Shown here in pieces: positions 10,556 to 20,366 of a DNA stretch of 64,000 nt. The notes under the pieces were generated by a model that saw only the letters and a program-made list of their open reading frames with translations, was not told where the DNA came from and made no database searches. Numbering within the stretch: the first letter of the stretch is position 1; every line of letters begins with the position of its first letter. This stretch comes from Brassica napus (lineage: Eukaryota; Streptophyta; Magnoliopsida; Brassicales; Brassicaceae): positions 32,774,137-32,838,136 of the forward strand of contig NC_063450.1 in the NCBI RefSeq assembly GCF_020379485.1. The letters run 5' to 3'. Made by a program: the position numbers and the translations under genes.

Positions 10556-10793
10556 CTATAGTTCTTCAAAAGCAAGCCAATATTGCCTGCCGCAGACTTT
10601 AAAGCCTTGGTCCAAATGGGCAGAGAAGATGGATTATGTTGACTTTCTACATATACCTTACAGCCAAAACTTCCGTATGGACTTCCTACATCCTTTGGGG
10701 TCACGTTAAAGAAGATTGGGATGACTCTAAGGTTTCCTTGTTCCGCTTGTTTCATTACCTCAGCAAGCTCGCTCAGACACCACTTTGACTCAG
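10556..10793 (-). pseudogene. TNL TIR exon, 3' part (separated by the Reina-like insertion)
   Basis: This encodes the second half of a TIR domain: QYAESKWCLSELAEVMKQAE, with the catalytic Glu position of CLxEL NADase-type TIRs, then VIPIFFNVTPKDV and WTKALKSAAG. The donor at 10556 (TATAG/GTATT) is intact and in phase with the NB-ARC exon. The first half of the exon is at 16581-16815, on the far side of a 5.8 kb retrotransposon. Confidence 0.92.
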
Positions 10794-10798
10794 CGTAC

Positions 10799-11483
10799 TG
10801 ATACACATTATGGTATCAAGTACCAGAGAAAGAAGACTTTTTTTTTAACGCTGGGTAACACATTACATCATCGTATAATCTCTAAATCTATTAGATATGA
10901 TGATCAACTACCTGCAACATATGCGATAATGATGAATAGCTCCACGAATAATGATTCCACGATGAAGCTCTCCCCGAAACACTTGAAACCACAGACGGTT
11001 CTGCATGTACGACATCCTCGATGGACAGGCTCTCACCACAACAGGCGACCACAACGAACGGCTCTGCTTACAGTACTCTGGAACCTCCGAAAACTTTGCA
11101 TCCTATAATCTGCAAGAAATTGCATAGTCTGGGATTTGAACCCCAGATCTGGATGTAGAAGCCTTTAAACCTTAACCAATAGGCTAAGGTGCTTCCACAG
11201 AGAAGAGAGAAAGAAGACTAGAAACTAGTATTTTCCTTAAAGCATTAATAGAGATTTTGGTATTTTTCCTATTCTAGATATTAAGTAGTTTTTCTTTCTT
11301 ACTTAGGGTTATGATTTGTAATAGCCCTATATAAACATATCTAATTATCAATAAAGAATCATCTTCCAGCATTAACCTTATTCTCAAGAGAGACTAGGGT
11401 TAAAGGAAGCTTTGCAATCAAATTATTTCTACCCTTACCTGTAATCACGGCACCCGTTACGCGAGCACAAACGGCTCGTATCA
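10799..11483 (+). repeat. 5' LTR of the Reina-like element (SINE-interrupted)
   Basis: Starts TGATACACATTATGG and ends GGCTCGTATCA. Removing the SINE and one of its target duplications (381 bp) leaves 304 bp, exactly the length of the right LTR. A TATATAAAC-type promoter lies at about 11329 and an AATAAAG polyadenylation-like signal at about 11350. Confidence 0.94.
10839..11205 (-). mobile_element. tRNA-derived SINE inside the Reina LTR
   Basis: Inserted between perfect 14-bp duplications AGAGAAAGAAGACT (10825-10838 and 11206-11219). On the minus strand it has a pol III A box (TAGCCTATTGG), a B box (GGTTCAAATCCC) and a terminal A-run (seen as T-run 10838-10846), the full signature of a tRNA-derived SINE, about 367 bp with tail. 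It must be younger than the host LTR element, so this family was mobile recently. It is too degenerate outside the boxes to be a tRNA gene. Confidence 0.9.
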
Positions 11484-11486
11484 ATT

Positions 11487-11498
11487 TGGTATCAGAGC
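11487..11498 (+). promoter_or_regulatory. Primer binding site, tRNA-iMet type (Reina-like)
   Basis: TGGTATCAGAGC begins three bases after the 5' LTR ends at 11483. It is complementary to the 3' end of plant initiator Met tRNA. Confidence 0.93.
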
Positions 11499-11509
11499 CG
11501 AACGATTCG

Positions 11510-12757
11510 ATGGGGGACACTGAGGCGCTTTCGAAACAGATCACAAAAATGATGGAGATGATGCAAACGATGAATGCAAAGATAGATGATAACATGAAAA
11601 CCCAAAATGCGAACATGAAAACTCTACAAGAGAGAATGGTGCGTCACGAAACTACTAACGAGGATCGCGGAAAGACGATCAAATTCTCACCCGAAGAACT
11701 TTCTGAAGTTGAAATATTAAGTGGACGTAAAGGGAGCAAGGGGGCGATATCGTTCCATACCAGAGCTGGTACGAGTTCTACACCATCCAAAGCTGAGAAA
11801 GACATTCCGGTGAGGAGTTGCGGCTTGGCACACGAGTCCAATTATGGGTTCTCTGGGGGACCGTGGCCAAACCGAGCTGTAGGAAGAGAACGAGGGCATA
11901 GGAGGACAGATGGAGGAGGAGACTGGAATGTAAGACCAATTGGAGCGGCACCACGCGACTCGCATCCAAATTGCGGAGATTATCGAAACTCGGAAGGGTT
12001 GATGGAAGGAGGATATTACGAAACTCGTGAGGACAGAAGCAACATCTTCGAACGAAGATGTGTGAAAGCGGCCAAAATAGAGTTTCCACCATTTGATGGG
12101 ACAACCGATGCTATGGAGTGGCTACAAAAGTGTGATGACTTCTTTGCGGACCAAAGAATTTTCAGTGATGATACGAAAGTTAGACAAGCAACTTTTGTTT
12201 TAACGGGCCAAGCATACCACTGGATCATCAACTTGCGAAGATTGGTAACACATAGGCTTGGATGGGGGGAGTTTAAAAGGATCTGCAAAAGTCGATTTGG
12301 AAAGGCAGATGCAGTGAACCCAGTGGGAGAATTGTCAAATCTTAGACACACGGGAACAGTGGATGAGTACTGCAGTCAGTTTGAAGAATGTCTAAGCCGA
12401 CAAACTAGACTCTCGGGTGATCAACAACTATGGCAATTCTGTGCCGGGTTGACAGATAGCTTAGGGAAAGAAATTGAATATCTGCATCCTGAAACAATTT
12501 TTGAAACCATAGAGTATGCTAGAGATAACGAGTACAAGATTGACAATGATAAACGCACCAGGACGTTTGGTGGCCATCTAGCGCCTATCACTAAGACCCT
12601 TGGTGTATCAGCTCGACAAGAGAATCGAGGATCAGAAGTAAAAACGAAAAAAATCAGGACCTCAAAAGCAAACGGGCCAGAAGAAATTTTGGAAAAAACT
12701 AACGCCAGCAGAGATGGCGGATCGAAGAGCGAAAGGGCTTTGTTTCAATTGCGATGA
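11510..12757 (+). CDS. Reina-like gag
   Basis: An open frame from the first ATG after the primer site (MGDTEALSKQITKMMEMMQT), about 415 aa. The N-terminus is a Met/Gln-rich coiled-coil-like segment. The retrotransposon gag domain is centred on FPPFDGTTDAMEWLQKCDDF and CKSRFGKADAVNPVGELSNL. Translation leaves the gag-pol frame near 12720, and the zinc knuckle continues in the next frame, so gag itself is truncated at the nucleocapsid. Confidence 0.85.
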   Translation: MGDTEALSKQITKMMEMMQTMNAKIDDNMKTQNANMKTLQERMVRHETTNEDRGKTIKFSPEELSEVEILSGRKGSKGAISFHTRAGTSSTPSKAEKDIPVRSCGLAHESNYGFSGGPWPNRAVGRERGHRRTDGGGDWNVRPIGAAPRDSHPNCGDYRNSEGLMEGGYYETREDRSNIFERRCVKAAKIEFPPFDGTTDAMEWLQKCDDFFADQRIFSDDTKVRQATFVLTGQAYHWIINLRRLVTHRLGWGEFKRICKSRFGKADAVNPVGELSNLRHTGTVDEYCSQFEECLSRQTRLSGDQQLWQFCAGLTDSLGKEIEYLHPETIFETIEYARDNEYKIDNDKRTRTFGGHLAPITKTLGVSARQENRGSEVKTKKIRTSKANGPEEILEKTNASRDGGSKSERALFQLR

Positions 12758-13388
12758 CTTATACACGCCTGGCAATGTTTGTACTCCAGTTCTCTTTCAT
12801 ATTATGCCAGTCATGGAGGGAGATAATCAAGACGATGAGTGGATTGAGGAAGACGAGTTAGAAATCTCCATAAACGCCATGAATGGGGAACAAAACGAGC
12901 GAACCTTTCAAGTACAAGCTAATATCATGACAGGAAGAGGTTGGGTATTACTTGATACAGGGAACACTCACCACTTTATCAAGAGCAGTTTGGTAGAGAA
13001 GTTGGGCATCCCGATGCACCAGAAACCTGGCCGGTTCGTAGCTCTTCCCAACGGAGGGTGATGTCCAATAGAAGGGTTTTGTCAAAACATGTCAATGACG
13101 GTACAAGGGCACCAATTCAAAACTGACTGCTTTGCAATTCCTCTGAAAGGTTTTGATGTGGTTCTTGGAATCAGATGGTTGAATGCATTAGGAAGAGTGA
13201 TATGGGATGGACCAAATAAAACTGTCGAGTTCAATCATGGCTCCACCGTAGTTATATGGCACGGAGAAGCGGAAGAACGTGGCAAGACAAATATATCTCT
13301 TCACGCTTTAGGTTGTGACTCGGAGGGATTGGAACACTGGTTCTCCGATGAAGAAGAAGTGTTTACGACACCAGGAACTAGTATATGA
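12714..13388 (+). pseudogene. Reina-like zinc knuckle and aspartic protease (with stops)
   Basis: Starts with a damaged zinc knuckle, CFNCDDLYTPGNVC, lacking the His and last Cys spacing. The protease region follows with WVLLDTGNTHHFI, where plant gypsy elements usually have DSGSTHNF. In-frame TGA codons occur at about 13060 and at 13386. The middle reads GFDVVLGIRWLNALGRVIWD, the conserved C-terminal protease segment. Confidence 0.82.
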
Positions 13389-13400
13389 CGCATACCACAG

Positions 13401-14258
13401 GTGCCAAAGAAGAGCATTTGTGCTCTCAACCCGGTGCCCGCGTCGGACTTGCTAGATATGGTTCTACCGAAATACAGTTCGGTGTTTGGGATACTAGTTG
13501 GTCTGCCACCAAAGCAGAATTGCGATTATAGGCTTCGTTTGCTTCAAGGGTCAAATCCGGTGGCAGTACGTCCATACCGTTATCCGCACCTCCTTAAAGA
13601 TGAAATAGAAAAACAATGCACTGAGATGCTTCGCAACGGGGTGATTCGACCAAGTAGTTCTCCATTCTCTTCACCGGTGCTACTAGTGAGGAAAGCAGAC
13701 AATACTTGGCGCTTCTGCATTGATTATCGAGATCTTAATAAAATCACTGTGAAAGACAAGTTTCCAATTCCAGTTGTGGATGAGTTGCTTGATGAGCTAC
13801 ATGGAGCTCGGTTCTTTACAAAACTTGATTTAACATCAGGCTACAATCAAGTCCGCATGTTTGACGAAGACATTGAGAAAACGGCATTCTGCACACATCA
13901 TGCCCATTATGAATTCTTGGTAATACCGTTTGGTCTTGTGAATGCCCCATCCACCTTTCAGAGCTCGATGAATGCGGTGTTTACAAAAGTCTTTCGAAAG
14001 TTCGTCTTGGTCTTTTTTGACGATATTTTGATCTATAGCAAGACATGGGCAGAGCATGTGCGACATGTTGAGTATGTGTTGGAAGTATAACAAGAACACC
14101 AGTTACTGATAAAAAGAGTTAAGTGTTCCTTTGGGAAGAAGGAAGTGGGCTATCTTGGACATGTTATTTCTCATGAAGGTGTCCAAGTTGATCAGAAAAA
14201 AATTTAGGCTATCACGGAGTGGCCTCAACCGGCTACAGTTCGTGCATTAAGGGGATTT
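13401..14258 (+). pseudogene. Reina-like reverse transcriptase
   Basis: Typical Ty3/gypsy RT: RPYRYPHLLKDEIEKQ, WRFCIDYRDLNKITVKDKFP, ARFFTKLDLTSGYNQVRM and the catalytic VFFDDILIYSK near residue 210. Premature TAA at about 14088 and TAG at 14205 interrupt the thumb region, where the surrounding codons otherwise match the family. Confidence 0.92.
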
Positions 14259-14988
14259 TTGGGTCTGTCTAGATATTACCGTAAATTCATTCAAGATTAT
14301 GGCGTCATTACTGCACCATTGACTCAACTCTTAAAGAAGACGGGGTTCGGTTGGAACGAGACTGCAACAGAGGCTTTTCTCGCCTTGAAAAAGTCTCTTT
14401 CTGAATCTCCAGTATTGGCACTACCCGATTTCACTAAAGAATTTGTTGTGGAATGTGATGCTTCTGGGAGTGGTATTGGAGCAGTTCTACAACAAGATGG
14501 ACACCCTATCGCTTTTTTTAGCAGAACGTTAGCAGTTCGTCATGTCAAGCTCGCAGCGTATGAGAGGGAGTTAATTGGGTTGTCAAAGGCAGTGCTTCAT
14601 TGGAGACCATATCTATGGGGGCGCCGGTTTCTCATACGAACAGATCACTACAGTCTTAAGTATCTACTAGAACAACGGCTCTCGACATCTCCCCAAGTTC
14701 ATTGGATTAGTAAACTACTTGGCTTTGACTTTTCAGTCGAGTTTCGTTCTGGAATGACCAATAAGGTCGCTGATGCTCCATCTAGGCGTGATGACAATGG
14801 ACCAGAAGAGGTTAGTGAACTTCACGCCCTACAAAGCTCTACAAGCGGTATTCTGTCCTGAATCCGCCAAGAGATTAAGACCAACAAAAGACTTGGAGAA
14901 CTCAGAGATAGAATTATTCGTGGAGAAGAATCAGAACTATGGGAAGCAAAGGATGGTCTTATCTTTCGCAAAGGAGTTGTTTATTTAG
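14259..14988 (+). pseudogene. Reina-like RNase H and start of integrase
   Basis: Encodes SRYYRKFIQDYG, then the RNase H core EFVVECDASGSGIGAVLQQDG, AYERELIGLSKAVLHWRPYLW and IRTDHYSLKYLLEQ. A TGA at about 14859 and a TAG at 14986 separate RNase H from the integrase frame, all in the same reading phase as RT. Confidence 0.9.
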
Positions 14989-15002
14989 ATTCCAATTCAA
15001 AA

Positions 15003-16325
15003 TTGGTGCGAGAAGTAATGACTGGTTTTCATAACTTTGGCCATGAAGGTGTCCAAAAGACTATGGAACGTATCCGCAGGGATTTTTATTGGAAAGGTTG
15101 GAAGAAGAGTATTCAAGAGTTTGTGAGTACTTGTCAGGTTTGTCAGAAAAATAAATGGGAAACACTTCAACCCGCAGGATTGATGCAACCACTGACGATT
15201 CCAACTAAAATATGGGCTGACATCTCTATTGATTTTGTTGAAGCATTGCCAAAAGTTTCAGGAAAGACAGTTATTCTGATGGTGGTCGATCGCTTCTCTA
15301 AGTACGCACATTTCATTGCCTTAAGTCATCCTTATACTGCTGTTTCTGTAGCTCAAGCGTTCTTCCGAGACATTGTAAGATTGCATGGGATTCCAGAAAC
15401 AATTGTATCAGACAGAGACAAGGTCTTTCGTAGCATTTTTTGGCGTGAATTGTTCAGACTTATGGGTACTAACCTGTGTTTCACGACTGCCTATCGACCG
15501 GAATCTGATGGACAAACGGAGGTGGTTAATAGGATGTTAGAGATGTATCTTCGGTGTGTTACAGGTGATGAGCCACGGCAATGGCTTACTTGGCGTCCTT
15601 GGATTGAGTATTGCTACAACACATCCTACCACACTAGTCTCAAAGATACACCATTTAGGATGGTTTATGGGAGAGAACCACCTCGACTTTTGGACTATAC
15701 TACAGGGAGTTCCAAAGTTGAAGCTGTTGATGTTGAGTTGGAAAGAAGAGATGAGTTCTTAGCAGTGGCACGGGAACGTTTGATGGAAGCTCAGAACAGA
15801 ATGAAAGCTGTATATGATAAACATCATCGCGCAGCTGAATTCAATATTGGAGACTGGGTTTGGTTGAAGTTACATCCTTACCGACAGCTCACCGTCGCAA
15901 AGAGAGCGTTCACAAAGCTATCTCCCAAGTATTATGAACCATTTGAAGTACTAGCTAGTGTGGGAACAGTTTCCTATCGTCTCCATCTTCCGGCTGGGTC
16001 TCAAATTCATGATGTTTTCCACATCTCACTGCTTAAAGCGCACAAAGGAGACCGACCCAATACAGAGCCTCTGCTACCACCGGTTTTTCAGGGACGAGTG
16101 TTAACGGCTACACCAATCAAGTGTCTTCGAGCTCGCATTCATGGAGGTATTCGACAAGTTCTTGTCAAGTGGAATGAAGCATCAGAGACTGCGACATGGG
16201 AAGATGCAGAGAACTTATGTGAAGCATTTCCAGAGATAGAGCTTGAGGACAAGCTCCTTGTCGAGGAGGGGAGTAATGATACACGTTATGGTATCACGTA
16301 CCAGAGAAAGAAGACTAGAAACTAG
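15003..16325 (+). CDS. Reina-like integrase with chromodomain-like tail (440 aa open frame)
   Basis: H2C2 zinc finger (HNFGHEGVQKTMERI ... CQVCQKNK), then the DDE core: DISIDFVEALP, VSDRDKVFRS and the Glu in SDGQTEVVNRML. The C-terminal GPY/F-like region reads RAFTKLSPKYYEPFEV. The last 70 residues (VLVKWNEASETATWEDAENL) resemble the chromodomain of chromoviruses, which steers integration to marked chromatin. The frame runs 49 bp into the 3' LTR before its stop. This is the best-preserved pol segment of the element. Confidence 0.92.
   Translation: MVREVMTGFHNFGHEGVQKTMERIRRDFYWKGWKKSIQEFVSTCQVCQKNKWETLQPAGLMQPLTIPTKIWADISIDFVEALPKVSGKTVILMVVDRFSKYAHFIALSHPYTAVSVAQAFFRDIVRLHGIPETIVSDRDKVFRSIFWRELFRLMGTNLCFTTAYRPESDGQTEVVNRMLEMYLRCVTGDEPRQWLTWRPWIEYCYNTSYHTSLKDTPFRMVYGREPPRLLDYTTGSSKVEAVDVELERRDEFLAVARERLMEAQNRMKAVYDKHHRAAEFNIGDWVWLKLHPYRQLTVAKRAFTKLSPKYYEPFEVLASVGTVSYRLHLPAGSQIHDVFHISLLKAHKGDRPNTEPLLPPVFQGRVLTATPIKCLRARIHGGIRQVLVKWNEASETATWEDAENLCEAFPEIELEDKLLVEEGSNDTRYGITYQRKKTRN
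16262..16276 (+). promoter_or_regulatory. Polypurine tract (Reina-like)
   Basis: A GAGGAGGGGAG purine run directly before the 3' LTR start TGATACACG. Confidence 0.7.
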
Positions 16326-16580
16326 TATTTTCCTTAAAGCATTAATAGAGATTTTGGTATTTTTCCTATTCTAGATATTAAGTAGTTTTCCTTTCTTACT
16401 TAGGGTTATGATTTGTAATAGCCCTATATAAACATATCTAATTATCAATAAAGAATCATCTTCCAGCATTAACCTTATTCTCAAGAGAGACTAGGGTTAA
16501 AGGAAGCTTTGCAATCAAGTTATTTCTACTCTTACCTGTAATCACGGCACCCGTTACGCGAGCACAAACGGCTCGTATCA
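16277..16580 (+). repeat. 3' LTR of the Reina-like element (304 bp)
   Basis: TGATACACG ... GGCTCGTATCA, flanked on the right by target duplication CGTAC. It is uninterrupted and serves as the reference for the SINE-free length of the left LTR. Confidence 0.95.
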
Positions 16581-16815
16581 CGTACTGGCTTGAAAAGATT
16601 GGTAATGCGATTTGTGATTGCTGGATTCTCTTGAAAAAAACATTTTGGCTTTCGCTCGGGGGCTCTTTGTAGTCTATGTAGTAGTTGATATCAGCCAGCT
16701 TGAAAGCTCCCTCCAGATGGCTAATGAAGTTATGGCGCAGATCTTTCCCGCTAAAACTGATGAACACTTGCTATTGTTTAGAGACTTCTTGGGAAGAGGA
16801 GGGAAAATCAGCCAT
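16581..16815 (-). pseudogene. TNL TIR exon, 5' part, with stop at codon 15
   Basis: The minus strand opens with ATG at 16815 (MADFPSSSQEVSKQ), then TAG at 16773-16771, then QVFISFSGKDLRHNFISHLE, the first TIR beta strand and helix, and IALPIFSSQY up to the insertion site. Removing the retrotransposon and one CGTAC copy places this part in frame with 10793-10556 and, through the 10556 donor, in phase with the NB-ARC exon. The early stop would have killed the receptor unless translation restarted downstream. Whether it came before or after the insertion cannot be told from one sequence. Confidence 0.9.
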
Positions 16816-17317
16816 TGCAAAGTTTTTTGGTTGAAAGATGCACTAACTCTGGATCAATTCAATTAATCATATACTGTTTTTGATGGTCAATTTCAACAAG
16901 TTTATTTTTTATTATCTCAATTGCGTTTCATCATGACCCAGTAATTAATGAATTATTGAAATAAACTTAATCAATCATCTATACCCGGTCTTTTAATATT
17001 GAATTTATTAGACTATGGTTAAGATCTAATCTGTTATACATAACACAATACACTAGTTTAATTTTGAATCATTAGACTATAGTTAGATTAGATCTAATTA
17101 TTATTCAATTACGAAGACCCAGTAATTAATGCCAGTATCTAATAAATGCCAGTATCTAATTTATATAGTATATGTAGAGCACTTATTGCTCTTAGGATAC
17201 TTTTTCTTAACTAAATGCAATAACAACGTGATTCTAGTTGAGATTCTAAAGATTCTAGTTCCCTTGATTCGAATAATTTTTTTAATTTTTTTCTAAATTA
17301 TACTATTTCGAAATCCA
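16816..17317 (+). other. AT-rich upstream region of the TNL remnant
   Basis: This is where the TNL promoter should lie. Short direct repeats are visible (CCAGTAATTAATG twice, ATGCCAGTATCTAAT twice). No confident promoter element or other gene is seen. Confidence 0.4.
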
Positions 17318-18235
17318 AACCCTAAAACTCAACTCTAAACCTTAAACCATCAATCCTAAACCCTTTTTTTTTTTTGAAATACGAACTCTAAACCCTAAAC
17401 CATCAATCCTAAACCCTATTTTTTTTTGAAATAAACCCTAAACCCCGAAACATCAACACTAAACCCTAAATCCCGAAACATCAACTCTAAACCCTAAACC
17501 CTAAACCTTCAACTCTAAACCCTAAAACATCAACTCTAAACCCTCAACCCTAAACTTCAACTCTAAACTCTAAACCATCAACACTAAACCCTAAACTATC
17601 AACACTAAACCCTAAACCCTAAAAAGTAAACTCTAAACCCTAAAACCTAAAAAATTAACCCTAAACCCTAAACATCAACTCTAAACCCTAAACCCTAAAC
17701 CTTAACTTTAAACCCTAAATCCTAAACCCTAAACCCTAAAACCCTAGAGTTGATGTTTTAGGGTTTGGATTTGAAGATTTAGGGTTTAGGGTTTACGTTT
17801 AGGGTTTAGAGTTGATGTTTTAGGGTTTAGATTTGAAGGTTTAGGGTTTTAGGGTTTAGGGTTCGAATTTCAAAATAATTTAAGGTTTAGGGTTTACGTT
17901 TAGGGTTTACATTTGGGGTTTAGAGGTGATGTTTTAGGGTTTTGATTTGAAGGGTTTAGAGTGGATGTTTCGGAGTTTAGGATTTAGAGTTGATGTTTCA
18001 TGGTTTAGGGTTTAGAGTTGATGATTTAGGGTTTAAAGTTGATGTTTTAAGTTTAGATTTAGGGTTTAGGGTTTAAGTTTAGGATTTAGAGTTGATGTTT
18101 TAGGGTTTAGATTTGAAGTTTTAGGGTTTAGAGTTTATGTTTCGGGATTTAGGGTTTAGAGTTGATGTTTCATGGTTTAGGGTTTAAAGTTGATGATTTA
18201 GGGTTTACAGTTGATGTTTTAAGTTTAGATTAGTT
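17318..18235 (+). repeat. Converging arrays of degenerate telomere-like repeats
   Basis: 17318-17748 is made of variants of CCCTAAA mixed with AACTCTAAAC and ATCAAC units. From about 17752 the strand flips to TTTAGGG, TTTAGAGTTGATG and GATTTGAAG units up to 18235. The two halves are roughly reverse complements meeting near CCCTAGAGTTG at 17745. The units are too degenerate and interspersed for a true telomere. Similar short tracts occur inside MITEs at 44.9, 47.1 and 57.1 kb. Confidence 0.85.
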
Positions 18236-18371
18236 AACCATATGTTTTTTTTGTCAAAGGTAATCAAAAGGTTATAATTGTCTTTTACCCTTCATTAAAG
18301 ATGAGAGCAAAAGTGGTTAGTGTAACCATGAAAAGTGGTACTTTAAAAATGATATTTTTGACAATTTCTCT
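18236..18371 (+). repeat. Right arm of a Mutator-like MITE flanking the telomere-like array
   Basis: The segment TTTTACCCTTCATTAAAG ... GAAAAGTGGTAC ... ACAATTTCTC closely matches the right terminal arm of the MITEs ending at 45021 and 47280. No matching left arm is recognisable before 17318, so the element is truncated or its left end has diverged. Confidence 0.65.
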
Positions 18372-19385
18372 ATGTTTTAATTAAAAAAAAACTTGATAAA
18401 GATGAAGAGGGTGTTCAAAAAAATAAAAAAGATGAAGAGAAAATTAACGAAGAGAATGAGACCACCAATTATAAAAGGAAAGAAGAAAGTTCGTGGAAGG
18501 AGAATGGTTCAGTTTTAGTTAGAAAAGCTAACGACAATTTGATCAAATAGTTAGAAAAAGTGTATGGGTAGAAGAAAGTGTCCTAGGATGTTATCAAAAC
18601 TGTAAATGTGATCTACAATGTAATATTTTCTATATATTATATACATTTACTGACCGAAACATATTTTTTACCTAGGTCAATGTATTTTAAATATATAAAT
18701 ATTCTTTATGAATAACTTTTACAAGTTCATCAAATTTTATATTTTTTTCTTCTTTTTCAGTCTTACTAGTTAAAGAGTGAAGAAATTTTGAATTAATAAA
18801 AGTTATAAGACCCACATTTATAAGTAAATTTTATAAAAAAAATAATGTTCTTACATGGTATACTACTCTCGAAGAACTAATAGAAAGTTGATATCTTCAA
18901 CTTAATTATATAATGAAAGATCATTTCGGAAAAAAATTATATAATGAAAGATTAAAGTACTCATATCTTGTGAATAAACATATATTTTATATTTGAATTA
19001 AATTTCATTATTTTATATTTGGAAAAGAAACAAACAAACACGCGGTACAGAACAAATTACTTTATTTTTAGAGTGCTTTAGGTAAATATACCCATTTAAG
19101 ATTCAAATTTGTAGATTTCCCTAATAAATTATAAAGCCCAACTTGTCCACCATTTTGGCTCACAAGTGACGATTATACCCCTTTGAAAAATAGAAGAATC
19201 GCAGAAAGTAAAAGATTGTGTCAGATGGAGAATTTCAGAGAATGTGTTTTTTTGCAGATGTGGACCCTTTCGTAGGAGGCAATACAACAAAAAGTCCTTT
19301 GGATATCCTCTCGATTTTGTACTCGATTGAAAATTATGTATATATTATTAGACAAACAATGAGAATGTTAAAATTTATTAATTAC
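18372..19385 (+). other. AT-rich intergenic DNA
   Basis: No gene seen. Around 19070-19190 a block of mixed composition (TTTAGGTAAATATACCC ... GACGATTATACCCC) loosely resembles, in inverted orientation, sequence near 20860-20925 (AGGGTATATTGC ... GGTGCAATAGTGCC). That could be the two ends of an old transposon of about 1.9 kb, but the similarity is weak. Confidence 0.4.
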
Positions 19386-20366
19386 CACTAATGACAATTG
19401 TTTAAGAACTACAAATATATATTATTATCGGTTCAAACATTAAGTTTAACTATCCAATGTGAAATAAATTGGTAACAATAAAGAACGTATCTAATATTAA
19501 AACATTAACATTTTAGTAAACAAATATATTTATTAAAAATATTTTAACATTACGTATGTTAAATTATATGTTAGCATGCTACGTTCATTGATAGTGACAA
19601 ATAAAAATGTTACCATTGAAATTACTGTGTTACTGACCAATATGGGGACATATACACCAATTTCTCTAATTATTAACTATAATTTATATGTACATTACTA
19701 ATTATTAATAATATCAAATTGGTTGGTTGCTATATATATAGAAGGACAAGTATAGATTGTACTGAGTACTAGGCTTTATACAATTATATATAAATATGAA
19801 AATATATATGTGTATAGGTGTTTATGTTCAAAACAATATGCTATATAATATTTAAAATATAATCATTGCTACATAGTTGGTTAGTCGTTAATAACAAATA
19901 GGGTACATAGTTGTTTAGTCGTTAAGTTTCATGTTAGTGGGATATAGTGATCAGTAACGACCATTGATACTGTTAACGGTGACTTAATTTCTACATGAAA
20001 AACGAATAATAAGAAAATTGTCTGGTCGTTAAAAAAAAAGAAACAAATTGTCTAAATAAAATATACATCCAATTGTTAGTAGAAAAAGTTAGTAAGTGGT
20101 TAACAAACAATTAGTTAATATACGTCTTAGCAGGTAATTATGTATTTAATGACAAATTGAACTTAAACACATTAGGTAATGAACGTCTTAGCGGCTAAGT
20201 GTGAACTTAAAATCATTAGCTACACTTCTGGAAACTTTTAATATATTAGTTGCTAAAAAATACGGTAGTGGTTAACAAATACATAAGTAACTAAAACTAG
20301 CGACCAATCCAACACTTAATAGCGGAAAAAATTGATATAATAGTTATAATTTTTGAATTAGTAGTG
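19386..20366 (+). repeat. Possible non-autonomous CACTA-like relic with subterminal repeats
   Basis: Many short variants of GTTAGTCGTTAA, TTAGTTAAT and TTAGCGGCTAAG cluster at 19870-20360. The block ends in TTAGTAGTG at 20366, CACTACTAA in reverse complement, while CACTAATGAC occurs at about 19386. CACTA elements carry such subterminal repeats and CACTA ends. The two ends match poorly and no 3-bp duplication is evident, so this is tentative. Confidence 0.35.

Larger units (their letters stand above)
10799..16580 (+). mobile_element. Reina-like Ty3/gypsy chromovirus inserted in the TIR exon
   Basis: A 5,782-bp element flanked by a perfect 5-bp target duplication, CGTAC (10794-10798 and 16581-16585). 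LTR termini are TGATAC...GTATCA. The order is LTR, iMet primer site, gag, protease, RT, RNase H, integrase with chromodomain-like tail, purine tract, LTR. Short 304-bp LTRs and compact size fit the Reina lineage. Excluding the SINE in the left LTR, both LTRs are exactly 304 bp with about 5 differences (1.6%), pointing to insertion on the order of half a million years ago at commonly used plant rates. The coding region has one frame change and about six in-frame stops, so it is non-autonomous. Confidence 0.95.

Noticed and set aside
11100..11205. Possible tRNA gene (A and B boxes)
   Set aside because: The boxes are part of a SINE with A-tail and target duplication, and no cloverleaf with anticodon stem is evident.
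17318..18235. True telomere or telomere-fusion site
   Set aside because: Units are too degenerate and mixed with AACTCTAAAC and GATTTGAAG variants. A MITE arm borders the block and similar short arrays occur in other MITEs.
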